Source: Promethearchaeota archaeon (lineage in GTDB: Archaea > Asgardarchaeota > Lokiarchaeia > Sigynarchaeales > SOKP01). From it: a stretch of 15,021 bases of DNA. The stretch is from assembly GCA_019057975.1 (NCBI GenBank), contig JAHLWJ010000089.1, positions 1-15,021 of the forward strand. The letters run 5' to 3'. Positions 6,520-12,348 of the stretch are shown piece after piece. Positions within the stretch are counted from its first letter, which is position 1. Every line of letters starts with the position of its first letter. The position numbers were made by a program, and so were the translations under genes. The notes beneath the pieces were generated by a model that had not been told where the DNA came from, did not search any database, and saw only the letters and a program-made list of their open reading frames with translations.

Positions 6520-7572
6520 TTAATATTCTTCATCTAGGTTAACAACATTCAGAAAATCATTTCGACCTTTAGCCATACGTTTTATATTTTCAATGACTTC
6601 ATCCCATCTTAACAAATCATTGAAAGGAGAATATCCCCTATGAGGGGAGAGTATTATATTATCAAGAGTATGAAAAGGAAAGTGAAATGGAAATTTTTTA
6701 CCTTTTTCATCACTCTTAGGTGTATAATCATACCATACGTCAATGGCAGCGCCGGTTATAATTTTATTCTTTAATGAAACGTAAAGGCTCTCCTCATCTA
6801 TAATGTCTCCACGAGCAATATTAACTACTAACCCATCATTTCCTAGAAGCTCTAACTCTTTTTTCTTAATTAATTTCCTCGTCATTGATGTCAATGGAAC
6901 CCCAATGAATAAAATTTCAATATCCTTTAGAAATTCATGAAGCTGAGGAAACTCATATTTATTTACTTCTGTCGGTAAAGGGGAGAGTTGCTTCTTCCAG
7001 TGTTTTCTTAAAATTGAAAATTCAGTGTCAAATCCACTTAAAAATCGATGGATTTTCTGATTAATTGCTCCATATCCAAGAAATCCTACTCTTTTGAATC
7101 GCAATGGAATAGATATTGCATCACTATCACCAGTTCTCCATTTTCCCTCACACATCCATTCATGGTGAGGGATAGTTCTATTCATTAGAGTTAATAAAAG
7201 AGCTACAGCATGTTGAGCAACAAAATAGGAATTTCCATGTCCGTTAATAAGCAAAATTTCTCTTTCTTCATTTACTTCTCTAAACAAGTCTAACAAATGT
7301 TGAACTCCTGCTCCTGGGTTTATAAATAATTTCGCTTTAACAGCATTAGACAATATTTCTTTTGATGGACGCCACCCTATTAAGATATCAGCATTTGAGA
7401 TTAGATCTGATAGATTTTTATCTGAGGTTTTAGTTCGAAACATAAGACTTACATTCTTAAAATCTTGTAATTTTTCTGAGATGTATATTCTTGCCGGATC
7501 GGGTATGGACGATGTAAAGCAAACAGTAATATTCTTTACTTGCTGATTTAGAAGATTATTTGATTTCTTCAT
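6520..7572 (-). CDS. D-isomer 2-hydroxyacid dehydrogenase-like protein
   Basis: A 350-residue NAD(P)-dependent dehydrogenase of the formate/D-glycerate fold. The N-terminal catalytic lobe contains INPGAGVQHLL. The nucleotide-binding lobe has VGFLGYGAINQKI (glycine motif at 167-172), then the active-site Arg254 in NIARGDIIDEESL and His311 in ILSPHRGYSP. The usual catalytic Glu, 29 residues after the Arg, is Tyr283 in AIDVWYDYTP. Other dehydrogenases with a DVWYxYP-type segment are recalled, so this may be a subfamily trait, but activity is less certain. The substrate cannot be named; a 2-keto acid or phosphoglycerate-like compound is typical. The ATG at 7572 follows an AGGT SD at about 8 nt. 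The gene is divergent from the 480-residue unknown protein, sharing a 153-bp intergenic region. No pathway partner is adjacent. Confidence 0.82.
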   Translation of the reverse strand: MKKSNNLLNQQVKNITVCFTSSIPDPARIYISEKLQDFKNVSLMFRTKTSDKNLSDLISNADILIGWRPSKEILSNAVKAKLFINPGAGVQHLLDLFREVNEEREILLINGHGNSYFVAQHAVALLLTLMNRTIPHHEWMCEGKWRTGDSDAISIPLRFKRVGFLGYGAINQKIHRFLSGFDTEFSILRKHWKKQLSPLPTEVNKYEFPQLHEFLKDIEILFIGVPLTSMTRKLIKKKELELLGNDGLVVNIARGDIIDEESLYVSLKNKIITGAAIDVWYDYTPKSDEKGKKFPFHFPFHTLDNIILSPHRGYSPFNDLLRWDEVIENIKRMAKGRNDFLNVVNLDEEY

Positions 7573-7725
7573 AATTTTATACCTAATTAATTAAGTTTTT
7601 AGTAGAGAAAAATAATTTTTTCTTAATTTTCGATAAATAAGGGATTCAAATAAATTTTTATATGCATTTCGTTGCTATATTTATAAATACCTATTATACA
7701 AAATTAGATAATAAAGGTAAAAGAA

Positions 7726-9168
7726 GTGTCAGAACAGAAACTTTTTCAAGTGTTCCAAAATAAGCTGGAATTTGATCCTGAGGATTACTTAGTATCAAGT
7801 GATGAACATGAACTTACAGATTTTCAGAAAAAAGCTATTGAAAATGCAACTGCGATAATGAAAGACAATATTATTGGCGAAGTTAAATCATTCGGGGGTA
7901 ACTTAAAGGTCAATGAGGAAAAATTTAAAGAACTTGAAAATAGAGCAAATGAAGAATTAGAGAACGATCAATATGATGATTTAAAGAAGGAATTGAAGAG
8001 TTACGTTAAAAAGTTGCGGGAACTAATTGAAAAGACATGTGCCGCGATAATACCTGTAAAAGAAATGCCTTGGGTAGATATTTTGTTTCGAACAGTCCCT
8101 CGTATAGTTTTTGATAAGAAAGTAGAGTTTTTAGATAATGCTATTGCATATTACGGGGAAATTAAGTGTGTTATCTCACGTTCTACTATCTTTGGTAAAA
8201 TGAAGAGTGAAAAACCCTTATTTGCTCCAATAATGGGGACCGTTGATTTAGGAGGTTATAAACTCGATGAGGCTCAAAAGGGTCCTAAGTCTCAAATTTA
8301 TTCTTATGTAGGTGCTATAATTGATTCCTTTGATTCCACATTAACAAGAAATCATCTTGCGAAATATCATGAAGCTTATCAAAGACATGGGGATCCTATT
8401 TGTGATTTTTTAATGAAGGATGATGGACTAATGAATTCAATGGAAAAAATCACTTCCGGTATTGAGTCAAATCGACTTTCTTCGGATATTGCAGTCTCTA
8501 GTATAGCAATACCTCAAATTGCTGATAAAACTACTTTATTAGTAGTTGTTGACGAAGGGAAAGATTCAAACCAATTTTCAAGATGTTTTGAAGCTTTATT
8601 AAGATTTTCTGCTGAAGGTTGTAATGTCCCTTCTACTGGCACACCTGCTCAACAACCACAAGCACCAAGACAACCTCAACCCCAACAACCTGGCACCGTA
8701 AGAACTCCAGGAGGTCAGGAACTTAAAGTGTGGTCTGCTGAAGAACTAGCATCAGAGGCTCAAAAAAGAATGGAATCTCAACCAGATGTACCTGAATGGA
8801 CAGAAGAGGAATTAAATAAATTTTCTAGCGAACGTGGAACCGGTTTACCTGAGGGTATGGAAGTTTGGACTGAGGAAGATTTACAAGAATTAGCTCATAA
8901 AAGGCAGGGAGGTTTAGATATTCCTGAATGGGAACCTGATAAAGATATGAAAGAATGTGTAAAGTGCGGATATGCATTAAGACCCGTATGGAGTAAATGT
9001 CCTCATTGTGAAACACCTGTGGGTGCCAAAATTGAACCTGAACCAGGTGAGAAGCCGAGCTCAGACCAAAGTGAAGAATCAGAATCAGAGGATGAACCTG
9101 ATGAGATCAAAGAAGAAATACCTGAAGAAATAGCTGAAGAAGAACCTGAAGAAAAAAAGGAAGAATAA
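7726..9168 (+). CDS. Uncharacterised protein with 22-residue Trp repeats, zinc ribbon and acidic tail
   Basis: A 480-residue protein with no family I recognise. It starts at GTG, 7 nt after AAGGT. There is no signal peptide or membrane segment, so it is probably cytosolic. Residues 1-110 are largely charged helix with coiled-coil character (ENRANEELENDQYDDLKKEL). Residues 110-300 look like a mixed alpha/beta domain (FAPIMGTVDLGGYKL, TTLLVVVDEGKD). A Pro/Gln linker follows (305-325). Next come near-identical modules starting at Trp336, Trp358, Trp381 and Trp402, spaced 22, 23 and 21 residues apart, with the pattern W-S/T-x-E-E/D-L and ending in Pro. A zinc ribbon (C411, C414, C425, C428; CVKCGYALRPVWSKCPHC) precedes an acidic tail of about 45 residues made mostly of Glu, Asp, Ser and Pro. 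Repeats, ribbon and tail suggest a binding scaffold. It stands alone between a divergent dehydrogenase and the GTPase gene. Confidence 0.85.
   Translation: MSEQKLFQVFQNKLEFDPEDYLVSSDEHELTDFQKKAIENATAIMKDNIIGEVKSFGGNLKVNEEKFKELENRANEELENDQYDDLKKELKSYVKKLRELIEKTCAAIIPVKEMPWVDILFRTVPRIVFDKKVEFLDNAIAYYGEIKCVISRSTIFGKMKSEKPLFAPIMGTVDLGGYKLDEAQKGPKSQIYSYVGAIIDSFDSTLTRNHLAKYHEAYQRHGDPICDFLMKDDGLMNSMEKITSGIESNRLSSDIAVSSIAIPQIADKTTLLVVVDEGKDSNQFSRCFEALLRFSAEGCNVPSTGTPAQQPQAPRQPQPQQPGTVRTPGGQELKVWSAEELASEAQKRMESQPDVPEWTEEELNKFSSERGTGLPEGMEVWTEEDLQELAHKRQGGLDIPEWEPDKDMKECVKCGYALRPVWSKCPHCETPVGAKIEPEPGEKPSSDQSEESESEDEPDEIKEEIPEEIAEEEPEEKKEE
8728..8934 (+). repeat. Coding tandem repeat, Trp modules of about 22 residues
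   Basis: These bases encode VWSAEEL, EWTEEEL, VWTEEDL and a degenerate EWEPDKD, each followed by a charged helical stretch and a Pro-containing turn. The repeats are visible at protein level and have diverged at DNA level, so they are old and kept under selection. Each may be a short binding helix. Confidence 0.7.
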
Positions 9169-9250
9169 TTACTATTATATTTTTCTCGAATTTTTATAAT
9201 TTTGTTCATTTATAAATAACAAAAGAGTTATTATCTTTTATAGGTTAAAC

Positions 9251-9265
9251 CGAAAACTTTAAAAG
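9251..9265 (+). promoter_or_regulatory. BRE and TATA box of the GTPase gene
   Basis: CGAAAA (a B-recognition-like purine stretch) is directly followed by CTTTAAAAG. A start near 9288 would give a leader of about 60 nt before the TTG at 9350. This is one of the better BRE/TATA matches in the window. Confidence 0.45.
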
Positions 9266-9349
9266 TGTACAAAGTCTGCAAGATTCCAAACTTTTTTTAA
9301 ATAGCTTTTATTTTCAACCTTATAGGAATTAAGAATTTCGGAAATTTAA

Positions 9350-10381
9350 TTGTTACACAATATCTTTTTATTTAAGGGTAAACAAGATTTGGAGGATCTT
9401 AATATTTATTGTTACCCCAAAGAAATTATTAATGTAAACAATAAACTACTTGTTAATAATATCATAAAAGGGCATGATCAAGAAAAAATAAATGATAGAA
9501 AAGAATCAATTTCAAGCTGTAAAAATTTAAATCATTATAAAATTGATAAACCAGTTGCCCAATATATTAATGATTACAATATCTACACTTCTTGTATTGA
9601 TGAGGATATTATCATAGGTTTAATCTTTGAAGATGATGATAACCCTTACGATTATAAAGATATTTTTGAAGAATTATTGTGTGAATCGCTGAACAACGGC
9701 AATAGATATTCGTTCGAGGAAGAGATGGAAATAGATAATTTATTAATCTCAATGTTCATTGATCTTCGAAGATATGGAGATGAAGTTGTAGAAAAAACTC
9801 CAGAAATAGAATTTTATTACCAGAGAGAGGCATTTTTTAAGGTATTCCTATTTGGAATTGATGAAGTTGGAAAAACAAGTTTTGTACGAAGGTTAAAAAC
9901 TGGAGAATTCAATGATAATTATTTCACTCCAACAAGAAAGTTTAATATAGAATACATTCAAGAAGAAGAAAGAGGATTGCTGGCTGTATGGGATATGCCA
10001 GGGCAAGAACTTTTCAGATCAAAATGGCTTAAAGGGTTACAAGATTCTAATATTATTGTTTATATGATAGATATCGCAAATCAGAGAAGATTTAAAGAAT
10101 CAAAGAAAGAAATATGGAAAATCTTGAATAATAATGAATTGAATGGCATTCCATTATTGATCTTGGGAAATAAAAGTGATATAATCAAATTTTCAGATGA
10201 AAATTATGAGACACAACTTCAGAATTTAAAAGAAGAAGTTTTTGATTATTTTGCCTTTGAAAAAGTGGAGAATAGGAATTGGAAATTCATTTTTACCTCA
10301 GTAAAAACCAATCACAACATTGAGAAAACAGTTCAAACGATCTTCGATTTGATATCAAATTATGAGCATATACAAAAATAA
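9350..10381 (+). CDS. Arf/Ras-like small GTPase with a 155-residue N-terminal extension
   Basis: Residues 162-340 are a complete small-GTPase domain: G1 GIDEVGKTS (169-177), G2 Thr195 in TPTRKFNIEY, G3 WDMPGQ (214-219) with Gln219 kept, G4 NKSD (274-277) and G5 TSVKT (316-320). The TPTxxFN segment and W-D-x-x-G-Q are closest to Arf/Arl proteins. Such GTPases are abundant eukaryotic-signature proteins in Asgard archaea. The N-terminal 155 residues are acidic and include LIFEDDDNPYDYKDIFEELL and LLISMFIDLRRYGDE, which may form a longin- or roadblock-like partner domain; this is a guess. There is no Arf-type N-terminal Gly or C-terminal prenylation Cys, so membrane attachment would need another route. 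The start is uncertain: TTG at 9350 follows an in-frame stop, and TTG at 9389 after AAGGG is an alternative. The V4R gene lies 0.8 kb downstream on the same strand. Confidence 0.87.
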   Translation: MLHNIFLFKGKQDLEDLNIYCYPKEIINVNNKLLVNNIIKGHDQEKINDRKESISSCKNLNHYKIDKPVAQYINDYNIYTSCIDEDIIIGLIFEDDDNPYDYKDIFEELLCESLNNGNRYSFEEEMEIDNLLISMFIDLRRYGDEVVEKTPEIEFYYQREAFFKVFLFGIDEVGKTSFVRRLKTGEFNDNYFTPTRKFNIEYIQEEERGLLAVWDMPGQELFRSKWLKGLQDSNIIVYMIDIANQRRFKESKKEIWKILNNNELNGIPLLILGNKSDIIKFSDENYETQLQNLKEEVFDYFAFEKVENRNWKFIFTSVKTNHNIEKTVQTIFDLISNYEHIQK

Positions 10382-10445
10382 AGCGCTCTATTCTGGTAAA
10401 TTTTGAACAAAAGTGACTTATTATTAAAATAACAAACTAACAATT

Positions 10446-10456
10446 ATTAAATATAA
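10446..10456 (+). promoter_or_regulatory. TATA box of the OB-fold gene
   Basis: The sequence ATTAAATATAA lies about 25 nt upstream of the cluster of possible starts at 10472-10481. This points to a leaderless message beginning at or next to the start codon. Confidence 0.4.
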
Positions 10457-10474
10457 GGCCTTTTTCATGATGTG

Positions 10475-10780
10475 ATGGAGATGACGAGTACAGGATCTAC
10501 GAGAATAGAAGGAAGAATTGTAGAAATACGAGATGGAGAGCGTAAAATAAGCCGTAGTTATACTTATGGCTATATGTCTTTACGAGTGTTAGTGGGGTTC
10601 GAGTACTATTCTGTGCTGGTGAACACTTCAAAACTGAACCAATACGGGTTCTTACCGAAAGTTGGGCAGTGGATTCGAGTAGAAGGGCGTCTATCACGCA
10701 ACCAAGATGAGTTTTACGACACTTCCTTATCTCACGTAACCCTTTTCGAACATATTGAACCGCCAAAAAGGAAAAAATAA
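10475..10780 (+). CDS. Small OB-fold-like nucleic-acid-binding protein
   Basis: A protein of about 101 residues dominated by beta strands: TRIEGRIVEIRDGER, then YMSLRVLVGFEYYSVLVNTSK, then GQWIRVEGRLSRNQDEFYDTS and SHVTLFEHIEPP. The order v-x-G-x-v ... V-G-Q-W-I-R-V-E-G-R-L is typical of OB folds in tRNA_anti/SSB-like proteins that bind single-stranded nucleic acid, and the basic tail PPKRKK fits. No exact family is recognised. The start could be GTG 10472, ATG 10475 or ATG 10481; 10475 suits the TATA distance. Its G+C content and Arg codons (CGA, CGT) are clearly richer than in the GTPase gene next door and similar to Alba and the kinase gene. High expression or a different origin could explain this. 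An antisense frame of 89 codons over it is a shadow. Confidence 0.65.
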   Translation: MEMTSTGSTRIEGRIVEIRDGERKISRSYTYGYMSLRVLVGFEYYSVLVNTSKLNQYGFLPKVGQWIRVEGRLSRNQDEFYDTSLSHVTLFEHIEPPKRKK

Positions 10781-10782
10781 TT

Positions 10783-10885
10783 GGCCCATTGTTCTAATTT
10801 ACAGGCATGGGCAGAACATGATTATGAGACTCACCTTATAATGTGAAGATTCATAAAGGTTCAAGGGCCTCAGCGGAGAGGCTCA
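10783..10885 (+). ncRNA. Candidate structured RNA downstream of the OB-fold gene
   Basis: Two helices can be drawn by eye. GCCCAT (10784-10789) pairs with ATGGGC (10807-10812). GGGCCTC (10865-10871) pairs with GAGGCTC (10878-10884), with one G-U and loop AGCGGA. A weaker TCAC/GTGA helix lies between them. It could be a 3' UTR element, a small RNA or chance. It does not match tRNA, 5S or clear C/D-box patterns. The orientation is assumed from neighbouring genes. Confidence 0.3.
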
Positions 10886-11015
10886 ATAAGTATTAAGAAT
10901 TTCTCATAATATAGCAATCATTTTTTGAAAAAACTTAATTAAGTTAACTATAAAATAATAAATATATTTTAGTAAGTTAATAACATAGGATTTATTTCAT
11001 ATATCAAGCTAACTG

Positions 11016-11025
11016 TATAAAAATA
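11016..11025 (+). promoter_or_regulatory. TATA box upstream of the V4R gene
   Basis: The sequence TATAAAAATA lies about 155 nt before the V4R ATG. A start near 11045 would place the 11064-11113 hairpin inside a leader of about 135 nt. Confidence 0.35.
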
Positions 11026-11063
11026 AAGGATTTCATTATATTTAACGCTTTGACTAATCCCAC

Positions 11064-11113
11064 CATTATAAGCGGAGAGGATGTCGGCTTTGTTTTGATA
11101 CTCTCTTATGATG
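11064..11113 (+). promoter_or_regulatory. Bulged 13-bp hairpin in the probable V4R leader
   Basis: The left arm is CATTATAA, a 3-nt bulge GCG, then GAGAG (11064-11079). The right arm is CTCTC then TTATGATG (11101-11113). All 13 positions pair, with one G-U. The apical loop is 21 nt. It is the strongest long hairpin seen in the window and lies 66 nt before the V4R ATG, so it may control translation or be a small RNA. Confidence 0.4.
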
Positions 11114-11179
11114 TTGATCTTACAAACGATCTGGTATAGGAAATATTCTAATGCTTTAGATTAAGGTGTTTTATGAAAG

Positions 11180-11773
11180 ATGTCGAAAAGGCTAAAAAAA
11201 TCTTTACAAATAATGGTTGACGAGAAGACCGGGCAATTGTTTTTAGGAGATAAAAAGAAGGATTTAAAATTATTAATGCTACGACCTATTGATCTAATTG
11301 AGTTTACTGAATTTGCAGGTATGAATGCTGATGATATACTTATCTGGGTTGGTAAGTCATTAGGAAGAAGTTTTATGGAAAAGTTTTTCTACAGTAAAGA
11401 CTGGGGGAGTGAGACTATGTCAACTAGAAAAGAAGTATTTCTAGGATCACTTGAAGCCTTAGGACTTATGGGATATGGACAAATAATAGGCAAATTTAGA
11501 AAAAACAATATCATAATTGAAGTGGAAGATTCAATTGCATGTGAGGAAACTGAAAACATTATGGCAAAAAATCTGTGCCTATTATACCTAGGAATCTTCA
11601 GTGGATTATTTGATGTTTTACAAATGGATGTTGAAGGAGAAGAAATCGGATGCGCCTTATTAGAACAAGAAAAATGTACCTTTAAATTTGATGTTATCGG
11701 TGGAGAACTGGAAGCTGGTTTAATTGATGATGAATCTGAAGAAAATGTTTCTGAGTTTTTATCTACTCTTTAA
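11180..11773 (+). CDS. V4R-domain (Bet3/TRAPP-fold) protein
   Basis: A 197-residue single-domain protein. V4R domains bind small hydrophobic ligands or mediate protein contacts, and share the fold of eukaryotic TRAPP subunits such as Bet3. The N-terminal part has LMLRPIDLIEFTEFAGMNADDILIW followed by VGKSLGRSF, the usual V4R opening. The C-terminal part has AKNLCLLYLGIFSGLFDVLQMDVEGEE, then two Cys in IGCALLEQEKCTFKFDV, matching the family ending C-x-x-x-G-x-x-x-C-x-F. It ends with an acidic tail. ATG 11180 is used; GGTG lies 11 nt upstream, which is long. A nearby ATG (11173) opens another frame of only 15 codons. In eukaryotes TRAPP acts on Rab GTPases, so the GTPase gene 0.8 kb upstream is suggestive, but a functional link is an inference. 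Many archaeal V4R proteins are instead ligand sensors. Confidence 0.8.
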   Translation: MSKRLKKSLQIMVDEKTGQLFLGDKKKDLKLLMLRPIDLIEFTEFAGMNADDILIWVGKSLGRSFMEKFFYSKDWGSETMSTRKEVFLGSLEALGLMGYGQIIGKFRKNNIIIEVEDSIACEETENIMAKNLCLLYLGIFSGLFDVLQMDVEGEEIGCALLEQEKCTFKFDVIGGELEAGLIDDESEENVSEFLSTL

Positions 11774-11830
11774 GACTCACAACTAACCTTGTAATCCACA
11801 AGAATTTAAATCATAATACATAAAATAATC

Positions 11831-11840
11831 TATTATATAG
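11831..11840 (+). promoter_or_regulatory. TATA box of the Alba gene
   Basis: The sequence TATTATATAG is centred about 40 nt before the Alba ATG, predicting a leader of roughly 15 nt without an SD. Confidence 0.4.
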
Positions 11841-11875
11841 AGAATAAAAAAATAACAATTCAGAGAAAATAGAAA

Positions 11876-12166
11876 ATGGGAAAAAAAGAAGTCGGTCAAG
11901 AGAACTCAGTCTTCGTAGGGCGTCGTCCTACGATGAATTATGTAATGGCAGTGATGATGATCTTGAATAAAGGAGAAGATTGTACCGTAAAGGCTCGCGG
12001 CAGAGCGATATCTCACGCCGTCGATATTTGTGAGATTTTAAAAAATCGCTTTTTGAAAGGAGTGGAATATAAAGAGATTCGCATTTCTACGGAGCAACTT
12101 AAGAGCGAGGATGGTCGGGAAAATAACGTAAGCTCAATGGAGATCGTTCTTTCGCCTCCGGAATAA
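11876..12166 (+). CDS. alba: Alba chromatin protein
   Basis: A 96-residue dimeric DNA/RNA-binding protein that coats archaeal chromosomes. Diagnostic stretches are VFVGRRPTMNYVMAVMMIL, VKARGRAISHAVDICEILKNRFL and an IEI-type C-terminal strand (VSSMEIVLSPPE). Numbering matches Sulfolobus Alba exactly in the N-terminal loop, so the Lys16-Lys17 pair known there (Lys16 is the acetylated one) is Arg16-Arg17 here. The ARGRAIS motif on helix 2 and the flexible beta-hairpin region (STEQLKSEDGRENN) are present. The gene is monocistronic, with its own TATA box and an 11-T terminator right after it. Its codons are richer in G+C than in the flanking V4R gene, as expected for an abundant protein. Confidence in the family is very high; binding preference for DNA versus RNA is unknown. 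Confidence 0.97.
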   Translation: MGKKEVGQENSVFVGRRPTMNYVMAVMMILNKGEDCTVKARGRAISHAVDICEILKNRFLKGVEYKEIRISTEQLKSEDGRENNVSSMEIVLSPPE

Positions 12167-12177
12167 AAAGAATCACA

Positions 12178-12188
12178 TTTTTTTTTTT
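12178..12188 (+). terminator. Poly-T terminator after alba
   Basis: A run of eleven T begins 12 nt past the Alba stop codon and is followed by an A run. It is the cleanest archaeal poly-T terminator in the window. Confidence 0.7.
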
Positions 12189-12251
12189 AAAAAAAATAAA
12201 TAATAAAATAACTCTTCTTTAAGTTTGAATGTATTCACACCTTTTATTTCC

Positions 12252-12284
12252 CAATATCTCTTTAATTATTGTAGGGAGATATTG
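12252..12284. repeat. Perfect 9-bp inverted repeat upstream of the kinase gene
   Basis: CAATATCTC (12252-12260) and GAGATATTG (12276-12284) are exact inverted copies around a 15-bp spacer. They lie just upstream of the TATA-like element of the kinase gene. A second inverted pair, TAGGGA (12272-12277) and TCCCTA (12309-12314), overlaps the first and brackets that TATA element. Either could be an operator. Confidence 0.45.
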
Positions 12285-12290
12285 AATAAA

Positions 12291-12304
12291 TTAAAAATAT
12301 AATT
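12291..12304 (+). promoter_or_regulatory. TATA-like element of the kinase gene
   Basis: The sequence TTAAAAATATAATT predicts a start near 12322 and a leader of about 27 nt, containing GGAGGG placed 8 nt before the GTG start at 12349. Confidence 0.35.
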
Positions 12305-12348
12305 ATGTTCCCTAATGTAACAATGTCGACAGCAGGAGGGATAGGATC

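Larger units (their letters stand above)
10781..11179. other. Intergenic region with GC-rich foldable islands
   Basis: This stretch of 399 bp has no convincing gene. It contains two segments far richer in G+C than the surrounding intergenic DNA. One (10783-10885) directly follows the OB-fold stop. The other (11045-11150) sits in the probable V4R leader. Both contain the 10-mer AGCGGAGAGG. Between them the sequence is nearly pure A/T. A weak open frame (TTG at about 11050, ending in TAG near 11139) of about 29 codons spans the second island and is not supported. Confidence 0.55.

Noticed and set aside
9003..9209. Serine-rich minus-strand frame
   Set aside because: It is the antisense reading of the Glu-rich acidic tail of the 480-residue protein, where GAA/GAG codons reverse into Ser/Phe codons.
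10497..10766. Minus-strand frame of 89 codons over the OB-fold gene
   Set aside because: The plus-strand protein has a coherent beta-strand pattern and promoter spacing; the antisense product has no recognisable features.
10783..10885. tRNA or C/D-box sRNA reading of the GC island
   Set aside because: No acceptor/T-arm pattern, and no matched RUGAUGA and CUGA boxes.
11050..11139. Possible 29-residue peptide (MTNPTIISGEDVGFVLILSY onward) from TTG
   Set aside because: No SD, a weak TTG start, and the region is better explained by the 13-bp hairpin. Kept only as a possibility.
11173..11220. Fifteen-codon frame MKDVEKAKKIFTNNG overlapping the V4R start
   Set aside because: It stops quickly; the V4R frame from 11180 covers the whole domain.
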